A DNA stretch of 64,000 nucleotides from Acetatifactor muris (GCF_024623325.1 NZ_JANJZD010000024.1:18170-82169); one strand, 5' to 3'. Numbered from the stretch's first letter, positions 51,482-59,417 are shown. The notes: generated by a model from the letters alone, not told the origin. Translations and numbers: made by a program.

Positions 51482-52639
51482 ATGAATATGAACAGAGTGG
51501 CAGATATGAACGTGTTGCTAAATGCGTTTGATCAATGCAGGAGCGGGAGCGATTGGAAAGCGTCCACCCAAAGGTATGAGGCCAATGTAATGCTCAAGAC
51601 TTTGGAAATAAAGCAGAGCATCGAGAGTGGCGCTTACCACCCATCAAAATGCAAAGAATTTATACTGTCTGAACGAGGCAAGGTAAGGCCTGTGAAGGCT
51701 CCGGCGATAGAGGATCGTGTTGTGGCAAAAGCCCATAACCAGCAGATTCTCTTGCCGGAGATCCACAGGCGCATAATCTATGACAACGGCGCATCCATCC
51801 AAGGCAGAGGCAATGATTTTGCGAGACAGCGTTTTGAAACCCATATCCATAAGCATTATCGCGAGAGGGTAGAGAAAGGTTTGAAGCCCTATAATGGCGG
51901 GTATGCGTTGTTTGCTGACTTTACGAAATTTTTCGATAATGTACCGCATGAAGAATTGAAAGGGCAGTTTCACGAGTTTACGGATTTTCCGGAGGAAAAT
52001 GCCCTGACGGATCTGCTCATAGATGCTTTTGCTCCCGATGTGTCCTATATGGATGATGAAGAATATGCCGCAGCCATGTCTGTACCGTATAATTCCCTTG
52101 AACATATGAATTATCAGGGGCCGGGGGAGAAGCTATTGCATAAGTCGTTGAATATTGGTTCGGAGACATCTCAGTCAGGCGGTGTGTATTATCCCCATGC
52201 CATAGATAATTACTTTAAAATTGTCAGGGGCGAAAAATATTATGGGCGATACATGGACGATATCAATAATATCAATGATGACAAGGAGCGGCTGAAGCAG
52301 AATAGGGCTGATCTGGAGCATATCGCATCTGAAGCGGGGTTATTTATAAACCAAAGAAAGACGCAGATTGTTCCGCTGAATAGGCCCTTTGTTTGGCTGA
52401 AAGTAAAATATCGGCTGACGGAATCCGGAAAACTGTATCGGCTGCTCCATCATGATACGATTGTGAGAGAGCGCATAAGAATCAAAAAACATGCAGCTCT
52501 CATTGCAGAAGGAAAAATGTCAAGGGTCGAAGCGGTACATCATTATAGAAGTTGGCGTGGGAATGCGGTTCATTATGATAATTACCGCAGCATCGGAGAA
52601 CTGGATAAACTTTTTAAGACATTGATAGGAGGATTTTAG
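51482..52639 (+). CDS. DGR reverse transcriptase
   Basis: 385 residues; ATG 51482 or ATG 51488, both after the weak site GTAGGTA. RT signatures: KVRPVKAPAIEDRVVAKA (domain 1-2), GYALFADFTKFFDNVPHEEL (motif A Asp), the DGR-specific IGSETSQSGG (motif IG-x3-SQ instead of QG-type), and the catalytic YMDDINNIND near residue 257. Motif SQ is typical of DGR RTs and linked to adenine-error synthesis. It copies TR RNA into mutated cDNA that replaces VR. Confidence 0.96.
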   Translation: MNMNRVADMNVLLNAFDQCRSGSDWKASTQRYEANVMLKTLEIKQSIESGAYHPSKCKEFILSERGKVRPVKAPAIEDRVVAKAHNQQILLPEIHRRIIYDNGASIQGRGNDFARQRFETHIHKHYRERVEKGLKPYNGGYALFADFTKFFDNVPHEELKGQFHEFTDFPEENALTDLLIDAFAPDVSYMDDEEYAAAMSVPYNSLEHMNYQGPGEKLLHKSLNIGSETSQSGGVYYPHAIDNYFKIVRGEKYYGRYMDDINNINDDKERLKQNRADLEHIASEAGLFINQRKTQIVPLNRPFVWLKVKYRLTESGKLYRLLHHDTIVRERIRIKKHAALIAEGKMSRVEAVHHYRSWRGNAVHYDNYRSIGELDKLFKTLIGGF

Positions 52640-52640
52640 T

Positions 52641-52892
52641 ATGGAATTAAAGAAGACATTGACGCCGGAAGAAGTTCAGGAAAAACAGCAGGAGATTATC
52701 AACCTTATGAGCCAACTTTCCAGCACCCAGAGTGATATTGGGGACTGGAAGATTACCAAGACTTATGAGGCCCGCATGAGAGAGGAAGCAGATCCATATG
52801 ACACAAAAGCTCTGATGGATGCCCGGCAGGAGGTCAGGGACAGGATCAACGAACTCCAGCAGGAAATTGATGCTGCAGAGCAGGGGCTGTAA
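52641..52892 (+). CDS. Small coiled-coil protein after RT
   Basis: 83 residues, ATG 52641 just after the RT stop behind AGGAGGATTTTAG. Helical throughout: PEEVQEKQQEIINLMSQLSS and VRDRINELQQEIDAAEQGL. No family recognised. Its coupling to the RT gene makes it either a late tail/lysis gene or a DGR-associated helper; the sequence does not decide. Confidence 0.55.
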   Translation: MELKKTLTPEEVQEKQQEIINLMSQLSSTQSDIGDWKITKTYEARMREEADPYDTKALMDARQEVRDRINELQQEIDAAEQGL

Positions 52893-52937
52893 CTGTAAAG
52901 TCGGGGGCTAATTCAGTAGAAAGGAATGGTACTTCAT

Positions 52938-53165
52938 ATGGATGAAGATAATTTTTTAGAACTTCTGGATCTCTATATGGATATGGTGGAAAAACAGGAT
53001 GAAATCATATACCGACTGGGGAAAATTGTTGCCAGGCAGGCGACGGACTTGAAACTCTTACAGAATGACCAGGCGTTTACAGATAAAAAGCTGGAAGAGG
53101 ATATGGCAATCGTCCGGGAGGTTATGGAGCAGTATAAAGAAACCAGTGCTGAATTAGAGCCGTAA
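52938..53165 (+). CDS. Small helical protein
   Basis: 75 residues from ATG 52938 (an ATG at 52926 is too close to AAAGGA). Helical (NFLELLDLYMDMVEKQDEII then YRLGKIVARQA). A terminator hairpin overlaps the stop codon, closing the DGR operon. Function unknown. Confidence 0.5.
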   Translation: MDEDNFLELLDLYMDMVEKQDEIIYRLGKIVARQATDLKLLQNDQAFTDKKLEEDMAIVREVMEQYKETSAELEP

Positions 53166-53176
53166 GGCTCTTTTTT
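53156..53176 (+). terminator. Rho-independent terminator overlapping a stop codon
   Basis: AGAGCC (53156-53161) and GGCTCT (53166-53171) around GTAA, followed by TTTTTT. It ends the DGR-containing operon and separates it from the lysis genes. Confidence 0.85.
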
Positions 53177-53209
53177 AATGCAATTTTTTATAGAGGGGAG
53201 GTGAGGATA

Positions 53210-53530
53210 ATGGATCCGATGGCTTTGATTGTGGCCATGAGTATTCCGTCAGCGTTTACAGGTTTTTGCTTTTGGATGCTGCAAAAACATTTGGAGAAGC
53301 GGGAAAAAAGGCAGGATGAAAAGGAGGCTGCCAGAGAAAAGAACGAGATACTCATGGTAAAAAGCATTGGGGCGGCAATCGCCCTGGGGGAAGCGACAGC
53401 AGAAGCCGTATCCAGGATTCCAGATGCGCATTGCAATGGCGATATGCATGCGGCTCTGGAATATGCCCGGAAAATCAAGCATGAGCAGAAGGACTTTTTT
53501 GTAGAGCAAAGCGTACATGAAATCTATTAA
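53210..53530 (+). CDS. Membrane-anchored protein next to holin
   Basis: 106 residues from ATG 53210 after GGGGAGGTGAGG. One N-terminal membrane helix (MALIVAMSIPSAFTGFCFWM) followed by a charged coiled coil (KHLEKREKRQDEKEAAREK). Small one-helix proteins of this type stand beside holins in Firmicutes phages and may modulate lysis. Not firmly assigned. Confidence 0.55.
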   Translation: MDPMALIVAMSIPSAFTGFCFWMLQKHLEKREKRQDEKEAAREKNEILMVKSIGAAIALGEATAEAVSRIPDAHCNGDMHAALEYARKIKHEQKDFFVEQSVHEIY

Positions 53531-53552
53531 CTTATCAAACAGGAGGATATTT

Positions 53553-53876
53553 ATGAACATGGAATTTATTATCTCGAATGCATCGGTGATTTTGGTTGTG
53601 GTGGCGGTCATCTGCACCCTTATCTCTGTGATCACGGAATTTACAAAGGAGATCGGAATCCTTAACAAGATTCCTACGTCTCTCCAGGTGCTGGCTCTGT
53701 CGATCATCATCTGCACAATCGCATTCTTTGCATATATCTCATATGCGGGGATTGCGTTTGTCTGGTATTACCTTGTGGCGGTTGTTTTTGCAGCCTTCCT
53801 GGTGGCGATTATCTGCTGTAAAGGATGGGATTACCTGATTGATATCTGGAAACGCTTCTACAGAACAAAGGGATAG
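53553..53876 (+). CDS. Holin (candidate)
   Basis: 107 residues; ATG 53553 after AGGAGGATATTT. Three hydrophobic segments (ASVILVVVAVICTLISVI; SLQVLALSIIICTIAFFAYI; FVWYYLVAVVFAAFLVAIIC), a short charged end (WDYLIDIWKRFYRTKG), and location directly before the endolysin. These are holin features; the exact family is not certain. Confidence 0.72.
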   Translation: MNMEFIISNASVILVVVAVICTLISVITEFTKEIGILNKIPTSLQVLALSIIICTIAFFAYISYAGIAFVWYYLVAVVFAAFLVAIICCKGWDYLIDIWKRFYRTKG

Positions 53877-53884
53877 GTAAAAAT

Positions 53885-55696
53885 ATGTCAGAACAGGAAT
53901 TTATTCAGGCAGTAAGTGAATGTGCTGTAAAAGATATGGGGGCGAGCGGAATACTCGCCTCCGTTTCTATTGCACAGGCAATTTTGGAATCAGGATATGG
54001 AACCACTGAACTTGCTTTGAATGCCAATAATTTTTTTGGCATGAAGTGTTCTTTGAGCGGGAACACCTGGGACAGTGCGTGGGACGGCGTCTCCAAATAT
54101 ACCAAGCAGACAAAGGAACAGGATCCCGACGGAAAAGAATATACCGTCACGGCAGATTTCAGAAGGTACCCGGATATGGAATCAAGCGTAAGGGATCATT
54201 CCTGCTATTTGAACGGTGCTATGAATGGAAATACGCTGCGATATGCTGGTCTGAAAGGGGAAAAGGACTATAAAACGGCTATCCAGATAATTAAGGATGG
54301 TGGCTATGCCACGGATGTATCGTATGTGTCCAAGGTATGCGGCATCATCGAGAGGTTTTGCCTTACCAAGTTTGATGCAGTGGTTGAATCCACAGAAAGC
54401 GAGGAAAAAATGAGCATTACTATTATCGAAAAAATGGCAACACAGAATCCGTGCTATAAAGCAGGCGTTGGCATTACGCTGAAAGGAGGAATGCTCCACA
54501 GCGTTGGGTGTCCACAGCCGGATCCTCTGGTTTTTGTAAAGAACTGGCAGCGCAGCAGTGCTTCGGTTTGTGTTCATGCAGTGGTGGGGAAAGATGCTGT
54601 TGTGTACCAGCTGCTTCCTTGGAACATGAAAGGATGGCACTGCGGAAGCGGCCGTAATGGCAGCGGAAACAATAGCCTAATCAGTATCGAGATGACCGAG
54701 CCGGCCTCGATTAAATATACCGGCGGCGCCACCTGGATCGAAACGGGAAATGGAGCGAACACAAAATCCCATGTGCTGGCCACATATGCCAATGCAGTAC
54801 AGTTCTTTGCGCATATCTGCAAGAAGTTTGGATTCAATCCGGAGGACAGCAATGTGTTGATGAGCCACCACGAGGGGAATGTGAAGGGGATTGCCTCTAA
54901 CCATGGTGATGTGGAGCATATCTGGAGCAGATATGGCCTTTCTATGGATCAGTTCCGAAAAGATGTTAAAAAGGCAATGGCCGGCGGAGATATCACAACC
55001 GTACCCTGGGTACCTGTGGATATTGCGAGTGATGATACCAGCGGGCAGAAGATCAATGCCTTGAATGGCTCCGTGACAGTCGTCTATAAGGGCGTCGATG
55101 GACTGAATATCAGAAAGGCGCCGAGCATCACTGCAGAGGTGGATCAGATTGTGCATGAGGGAACTTTTGTTGTTGCCGGCATTTCTGCAGACGAGAAGTG
55201 GTATAAGCTGGAAAGCGGTCTGTTTATCACAGCTATTCCCGATTATGTCTCTTTTAAGGCAACGGAAGAACAGAAAGCAAGTACGGCCGGGACGGGGTAT
55301 TATCGTGTCCGCACGAATTGGGTAGATTCCGGGAGCCAGATTGGCGCATTTAAAGATCAGAATAACGCCATTGAACTCTGCAAGCAGAATAGCGGGTATA
55401 AAGTATTTGATGATTCTGGAAATGAAGTATACCCGTGCATATCTTCCGCCGTAACAGATCGGGAGTTTAAGTTCCAAGTAACCATTTCTGATTTACGAAT
55501 TCGGAAAGGGGCGGGAACCACTTTTGATTATCACAAGAAGAATGGCCAGGCTGTCTATACCGGCAAAGGTACCTTCACTATCGTAAAGACCAAAGATGGG
55601 GCCGGGGCGAAACTCTGGGGATTGCTGAAGTCCTACGAGACTAAGGAAGACGGATGGATTGCCCTTGATGAAGAATATGGGAAGATATTGAACTGA
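53885..55696 (+). CDS. Two-enzyme endolysin (glucosaminidase + amidase + SH3)
   Basis: 603 residues, ATG 53885. Residues 1-155: N-acetylglucosaminidase fold (SVSIAQAILESGYGTTELAL with catalytic Glu; NNFFGMKCSLSGNTW). Residues about 180-375: PGRP-type N-acetylmuramoyl-L-alanine amidase (SASVCVHAVVGKDAVVYQLL; WHCGSGRNG; MSHHEGN; AS-NHGDVEHIWSRYG) with zinc-ligand His residues. Then SH3-like repeats near 395-455 and 530-600 around a SPOR-like segment (GYYRVRTNWVDSGSQIGAF). It would cut two bonds in host peptidoglycan at lysis. An in-frame ATG starts the amidase half near residue 176. Confidence 0.9.
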   Translation: MSEQEFIQAVSECAVKDMGASGILASVSIAQAILESGYGTTELALNANNFFGMKCSLSGNTWDSAWDGVSKYTKQTKEQDPDGKEYTVTADFRRYPDMESSVRDHSCYLNGAMNGNTLRYAGLKGEKDYKTAIQIIKDGGYATDVSYVSKVCGIIERFCLTKFDAVVESTESEEKMSITIIEKMATQNPCYKAGVGITLKGGMLHSVGCPQPDPLVFVKNWQRSSASVCVHAVVGKDAVVYQLLPWNMKGWHCGSGRNGSGNNSLISIEMTEPASIKYTGGATWIETGNGANTKSHVLATYANAVQFFAHICKKFGFNPEDSNVLMSHHEGNVKGIASNHGDVEHIWSRYGLSMDQFRKDVKKAMAGGDITTVPWVPVDIASDDTSGQKINALNGSVTVVYKGVDGLNIRKAPSITAEVDQIVHEGTFVVAGISADEKWYKLESGLFITAIPDYVSFKATEEQKASTAGTGYYRVRTNWVDSGSQIGAFKDQNNAIELCKQNSGYKVFDDSGNEVYPCISSAVTDREFKFQVTISDLRIRKGAGTTFDYHKKNGQAVYTGKGTFTIVKTKDGAGAKLWGLLKSYETKEDGWIALDEEYGKILN

Positions 55697-55702
55697 TCGG
55701 AT

Positions 55703-55809
55703 GCCGCTCCGCTTATCGGTATATGATAGGATATAACTCAAACCGCTATAAAATAACAAAAGGCACATGAGCGTGTCGAAAAATGATATTTTATAGCGGA
55801 AGGAGCGGC
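55703..55809. promoter_or_regulatory. Nested inverted repeats before a regulator gene
   Basis: Outer arms GCCGCTCC (55703-55710) and GGAGCGGC (55802-55809) enclose perfect 13-base inner arms CCGCTATAAAATA (55743-55755) and TATTTTATAGCGG (55787-55799), spacer 31 bases. The right outer arm covers the ribosome site of the regulator at 55815. This could be an operator, an mRNA structure hiding the start, or the edge of an inserted segment. Confidence 0.6.
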
Positions 55810-55814
55810 GACGT

Positions 55815-56078
55815 ATGATAAGAATTTTACTATCTACTAAGCTCGGTGAACTCAGGTGGACGCAAGCAGACTTGGCAAGGGCTACTGGCATCCGGCCAAA
55901 CACAATCAATGAATTGTACCATGAGTTGGTTGACAGGGTTAATCTGGAACATTTAGATCTCATTTGTGAAGCCCTGGACTGCAAACTCGATGAATTGATT
56001 GTGCGGGTGCCGGATGAAAGCCCAAAAGTCCTACATACCAAGAACGGCTCTCTGATTTCATCATCATCTGACAGGTAG
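55815..56078 (+). CDS. Small Xre/Cro-family regulator
   Basis: 87 residues, ATG 55815 after GGAAGGAGCGGCGACGT. Helix-turn-helix typical of YozG-like Cro/C1 proteins: LRWTQADLARATGIRPNTIN then ELYHELVDRVNLEHLDLICE, CKLDELIVRVP. The nested repeats upstream are a natural target. Possibly part of the lysogeny switch. Confidence 0.82.
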   Translation: MIRILLSTKLGELRWTQADLARATGIRPNTINELYHELVDRVNLEHLDLICEALDCKLDELIVRVPDESPKVLHTKNGSLISSSSDR

Positions 56079-56103
56079 TGCTGCAACACTGCCGTCATAA
56101 GGA

Positions 56104-56133
56104 AAGACGTTCATGGAGCGAACGTCTTTTTTT
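56104..56133 (+). terminator. Rho-independent terminator
   Basis: AAGACGTTC (56104-56112) and GAACGTCTT (56120-56128), loop of 7, followed by a run of T. It ends the regulator transcript and faces the convergent minus-strand genes. Confidence 0.88.
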
Positions 56134-56145
56134 ATACCACAAATC

Positions 56146-56589
56146 TTATGCACATTCAATGGAATTTACTTCCAAAGACTTTTTGAGAATGCTGATATCC
56201 ATATCATTATCTACATATCCTTGGAGGATGGTTTTGACATATTGGGAAGAAGGTCGGCCGGGCAGCTGCTCTTCATCCATGATATAAACCATGGCTTTCT
56301 TTTTTCTCCCGGCAATAGTCACCATGATATCCTTCTTGAAATAGTAGCGAGGATATCCCTCATATATGTCGAGGCGGTATTCATCTATTGGCTGAATCTC
56401 CCATACAAGGACCGGCACGGTGGATCCCCGCTTCCTTATGATTGTGGCGTGTGAGTTCGCCTTACGGCCTCTGTAGACCAGCTCCCAGTTATTTAATACT
56501 CCCTTTGCATAAACGCTCGCAGAGGGACATCTAGCGGCCATCTGGGCCAGGTTAAGGTTGCTTCCGTATGCAATGTATAATTTTCCCAT
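56146..56589 (-). CDS. Gamma-glutamylcyclotransferase (AIG2/GGCT) family protein
   Basis: 147 residues from ATG at 56589 (minus), behind GGGAGATATC; longer frames start inside the amidoligase gene end. YIAYGSNLNLAQMAARCPSA is the GGCT nucleotide-like loop, and YRLDIYEGYPRYYFKKDIMV carries the catalytic Glu. GGCT folds release 5-oxoproline from gamma-glutamyl amides. It is the second gene of a two-gene unit with an amidoligase that makes such bonds, so one enzyme may build and the other trim a gamma-glutamyl link. Confidence 0.85.
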   Translation of the reverse strand: MGKLYIAYGSNLNLAQMAARCPSASVYAKGVLNNWELVYRGRKANSHATIIRKRGSTVPVLVWEIQPIDEYRLDIYEGYPRYYFKKDIMVTIAGRKKKAMVYIMDEEQLPGRPSSQYVKTILQGYVDNDMDISILKKSLEVNSIECA

Positions 56590-56633
56590 GATATCTCCCT
56601 TCTCCCCGTCATGCCGATAGGTCAGCATATATA

Positions 56634-57557
56634 TTAAGCTGCCCTGCAGGTCATGCCAGCGGCTTTTTTCAAAGGTGTCATAAGGTGCAGCCGGCAAGTC
56701 TTGAATTCGTCTCCATACAGGCCGAGCCGGTGAGTGAGGATGTTTCTCATAATGGTAACTTTCTTCTCAGGTGTATATCCGGCCATAGAACGGAATACGA
56801 TTTTTTCCTGCGATGTGATGGCCCATGCAGATATGGCTAAGCAAAACTGAACATAAGCCTTGATTTTTCCAGCGTGGAGGGTGCTGTTGAAAAGCCTGAA
56901 TTCTACAGTACCTTTGGAGAAGTAGCTGTGAAGGTTGACGCCGTGATAGCGGGTTTTGTTATAGTGCTCATGGCTAACACCACCGCAATATCCGTCATTT
57001 GCACTGCTGTACCAAATCTGTTCTGCCTTTTCTTTTGAAAGGTTTTTATCCTTTTTCATTTCGATAAGGAGCGCGGAATTTAATTTGTGACACCAGTGGT
57101 CGGCACGATTCCCGATTTCAAGTGCTTCATAAATCAGATCCTGCCGGGAAGTCATAAAGTTCACCAGCCTCCGAAGAGAATTCGCATTATGATTTGCTCC
57201 GTCTACATGGATATGGATGCCACAGCTGCTATGAGATTTTGCTCCGCTTTCACGTAATTTTCTGATGATATTTTGCAAAAGCTCTATGTCCTCATATCCC
57301 AGAGGCGGTGTTACGAATTCTACCTTATACTCATCCATTGGAGAATCACTGCCATCATTCCTGATTGAAGTAATTGAGGAATCTCTCATAACTTTCCATT
57401 TGCGTGCCGCCTGGTCAGCAATAATACGAGTTTGATAGCAAGTGCTGTCTGGTCTGGATGCCGTGGTCCCGAGAACTTCTGCAACAATGGCAGCTGCCTT
57501 TTCTCTTGTGATACCTGTCATTTCTACTTCTACTCCGAATTTCTGATTTTTCAACAT
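56634..57557 (-). CDS. Amidoligase (glutamine-synthetase/ATP-grasp-like, Amidoligase_2)
   Basis: 307 residues from ATG at 57557 (minus), behind AGGAGGGC. Motifs of the GS-fold amidoligases: KFGVEVEMTGI (metal-binding Glu), EYKVEFVTPPLGYEDIELL, CGIHIHVDG and GTVEFRLFNSTLHAGKIKAY near the end. Family members join amino acids or amines to carboxyl groups using ATP. Known bacterial and phage gene clusters pair it with AIG2/GGCT; a role in modifying peptides or cell-surface molecules has been proposed. Probably cargo expressed from its own promoter. Confidence 0.85.
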   Translation of the reverse strand: MLKNQKFGVEVEMTGITREKAAAIVAEVLGTTASRPDSTCYQTRIIADQAARKWKVMRDSSITSIRNDGSDSPMDEYKVEFVTPPLGYEDIELLQNIIRKLRESGAKSHSSCGIHIHVDGANHNANSLRRLVNFMTSRQDLIYEALEIGNRADHWCHKLNSALLIEMKKDKNLSKEKAEQIWYSSANDGYCGGVSHEHYNKTRYHGVNLHSYFSKGTVEFRLFNSTLHAGKIKAYVQFCLAISAWAITSQEKIVFRSMAGYTPEKKVTIMRNILTHRLGLYGDEFKTCRLHLMTPLKKAAGMTCRAA

Positions 57558-57618
57558 GTGTTTGCCCTCCTAAAAGTTTTGATATATTAGAATTTTGTTC
57601 TGCGTTCTTGTTATATTC

Positions 57619-57646
57619 ATATTACCATATGCACAGCGAGTGTCAA
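57619..57646 (-). promoter_or_regulatory. Promoter of the amidoligase operon (minus strand)
   Basis: On the minus strand: TTGACA (57646-57641), 16-base spacer, TAATAT (57624-57619). The perfect -35 and position upstream of the amidoligase start (57557) support a sigma-70 promoter. Confidence 0.65.
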
Positions 57647-57686
57647 TAGTTTATAGAAAAAAATTTCAAGAAATTAGAACTTTTTC

Positions 57687-57715
57687 TTGACGTTGAGAAT
57701 GAACTTTGATAAGAT
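57687..57715 (+). promoter_or_regulatory. Promoter of the regulator/GIY-YIG genes
   Basis: TTGACG (57687-57692), 17-base spacer, TAAGAT (57710-57715), followed closely by AGAGGTGATG. It is back to back with the minus-strand promoter at 57619-57646, making a divergent pair. Confidence 0.75.
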
Positions 57716-57733
57716 ATAAAAGAGGTGATGATT

Positions 57734-57940
57734 ATGATTACATACAAACCACTTTGGAAGACTTTGATTGATAAGGATATGAAGAAAATGGATTTAGTTG
57801 AGGACGGAACGGTCAGCAGGGGTACACTTGCGAAGATGGGAAAAAATCAGAAGGTAAGTCTTGATGTAGTGGAACGGATATGCAAACGCCTACAGTGCAA
57901 GGTGGAAGAGGTGATCGTTTACGATGAAGATTTCGAATAA
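57734..57940 (+). CDS. Small Xre/YozG-like regulator
   Basis: 68 residues from ATG 57734 after AGAGGTGATG. Pattern WKTLIDKDMKKMDLVEDGTV, LAKMGKNQKVSLDVVERICK, LQCKVEEVIVY: a short Cro-type helix-turn-helix protein. It may control the divergent promoters here. Overlaps the next gene by 17 bases. Confidence 0.78.
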   Translation: MITYKPLWKTLIDKDMKKMDLVEDGTVSRGTLAKMGKNQKVSLDVVERICKRLQCKVEEVIVYDEDFE

Positions 57941-58397
57941 GGTGAATGAAATCAGGATTGAAGATATATCTACCGATATAGAACCTTCATGCGTTTATTT
58001 AATACGGAATCTGCATAATGGAAAAGCGTATGTTGGCATGGCTTCTGATGCGGTTCGTAGAATAGCGGGCCATTACTATTCTTTGCGTAAAGGAAATCAT
58101 GATATTAGAGAGTTACAAATGGACTATGATGCTGGCAATGAGTTTGAAATTAAAACGCTGTGCTTTTTCGATAAGAAGGATCACACCAGAAAGACAAAAG
58201 CACTGGAAACGTTCTTCATATTGCAGTGTGATGGAGTAAAGAATGGATATAACACAACATACAATTACCCTTCTGCGGAGAGAGCCTATGAGATTGTGGA
58301 GAACAATGCGGAATATATCATTGGTTGCCTAAGAAAAAACCGGATAAGGTTCAAGCTGCAATGCGGAATAGAGGATGTGGTGGAGATTACCCCGTGA
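57924..58397 (+). CDS. GIY-YIG nuclease domain protein
   Basis: 157 residues, ATG 57924. CVYLIRNLHNGKAYVGMASD then AVRRIAGHYYSLRKGNH matches the GIY-YIG nuclease core (here VYL and YVG), with a conserved Arg and the metal-binding Glu in KALETFFIL. Coupled to the regulator upstream. Such proteins can be homing endonucleases or restriction-type nucleases; no intron is seen. Confidence 0.82.
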   Translation: MKISNKVNEIRIEDISTDIEPSCVYLIRNLHNGKAYVGMASDAVRRIAGHYYSLRKGNHDIRELQMDYDAGNEFEIKTLCFFDKKDHTRKTKALETFFILQCDGVKNGYNTTYNYPSAERAYEIVENNAEYIIGCLRKNRIRFKLQCGIEDVVEITP

Positions 58398-58536
58398 TGT
58401 TTTCGTGATGTTAAGAGCAAATCAAGACAGAAGTACAGAGAGTAGGAAACAACAAAATGAGTGGTAGAATAATTTTTTTTAACAATGAAAGTTCTGAAAA
58501 ACGCCATAACGAAATCGAGTTTGAATAGTAGCCACA

Positions 58537-58577
58537 AGTCTGGGAAGCCTTATAAATAGGGCATTCCCGGACTTTTT
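58537..58577 (+). terminator. Rho-independent terminator
   Basis: AGTCTGGGAA (58537-58546) pairs with TTCCCGGACT (58564-58573; one G-T pair), followed by TTTT. It ends the GIY-YIG transcript. The rest of 58398-58670 shows no gene. Confidence 0.85.
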
Positions 58578-58646
58578 CTTTTGCTCTGCTACTATTTTGC
58601 TACTAAACGCAACTACTCTGTTCCGCATCATTTTATTGTAGCTTGC

Positions 58647-58671
58647 ATTTTCCAAACAGTATTTGGAAAAT
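58647..58671. terminator. Inverted repeat at the end of the integrase fragment
   Basis: ATTTTCCAAA and TTTGGAAAAT are perfect 10-base arms around CAGTA, directly after the minus-strand stop of the integrase remnant. It could act as that gene's terminator or be part of an attachment region. Confidence 0.5.
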
Positions 58672-59054
58672 TAAATAACTTTTCTTTGGGGCATAGGGAT
58701 AACTTTTCCCGGTGCTGTTTCCTTTGGCAGTGGCGCCGGTCCGTATGGAAGTCCTGTATTGGCGCATACTGTATCTGAAGTAGCTAAACTGTCAGCCGTG
58801 TCATCATTATAGGAAGTTCCCATAGTTTCAAGTAAAGGGTTACTCGTTGGCGGCTCCGGTGTCGGTGTAACACCAACGGTTGCCGCAAGCTGTTCCAGAT
58901 TGCTGACAAGTTCCTGCTGTTTGTGCGGAAACAGATGCGAGTAGGTATTCAGTGTTGTGGATACCTTTTCGTGTCCCAGCCTGTCAGCGAGAATAAGTGC
59001 ATCACAGCCTTGGTTGATAAACAAACTGGCATGTGAGTGGCTGAGAAAATCCAA
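58671..59054 (-). pseudogene. C-terminal fragment of a tyrosine integrase
   Basis: About 127 residues (minus), from a possible TTG at 59054 with no proper ribosome site; an in-frame stop lies just upstream. DFLSHSHASLFINQGCDALI then ADRLGHEKVSTTLNTYSHLF is the end of a phage tyrosine recombinase, with the second catalytic His, the GHEK box and the active-site Tyr. The catalytic N-terminal Arg region and the binding domains are absent. The tail beyond is a Pro/Thr-rich extension. A degraded integrase here suggests an old phage edge. Confidence 0.85.
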
Positions 59055-59228
59055 ATGTTTGGATTTTTTACGGCCTCCCTACTGTATAAGACCACTATAT
59101 CATATTTTTAAACATAAAGCTAATTAAAGTGGATTATACTAGTGTAGTGACATGTTGATATATAGACAAATTATACTGGTAAATACAGCCGTTTTGGTAT
59201 ATACTAAGAAAAAACGGCGGTGATTCCT

Positions 59229-59372
59229 ATGGCAAGACCCAGAAAATATGTAATCAAGCTTACGGAAGATGAATACAAGGAGCTTAAATCCATAATCCGT
59301 AAGAAAGCAACTTCAAAAACAATACGCTGCAGATGGATAAGTTTTAAAATTAAATGCGACAAGAGGTATTAA
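59229..59372 (+). pseudogene. IS630-family transposase N-terminal stub
   Basis: From ATG 59229 the frame reads ARPRKYVIKLTEDEYKELKS then IIRKKATSKTIRC, which is the usual beginning of IS630-type transposases, and then diverges and stops at 59372 (47 residues). Normal length is over 300, so this is a remnant. The AT-rich stretch 59090-59225 may be the left end of the element. Confidence 0.75.
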
Positions 59373-59396
59373 AGCCTCTGCCGCATTTATTTTTTT
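59352..59396 (+). terminator. Rho-independent terminator 1 of tandem pair
   Basis: AAATGCG (59352-59358) and CGCATTT (59382-59388), with an inner AGAGG/CCTCT pairing, followed by a T-rich run. It comes right after the transposase stub. Confidence 0.75.
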
Positions 59397-59417
59397 ACGG
59401 TAGATAATAGTAAAAGC

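Noticed and set aside
58671..59054. Functional small recombinase
   Set aside because: Lacks the first catalytic Arg and DNA-binding domains; TTG start has no well-spaced ribosome site and a stop lies just upstream.
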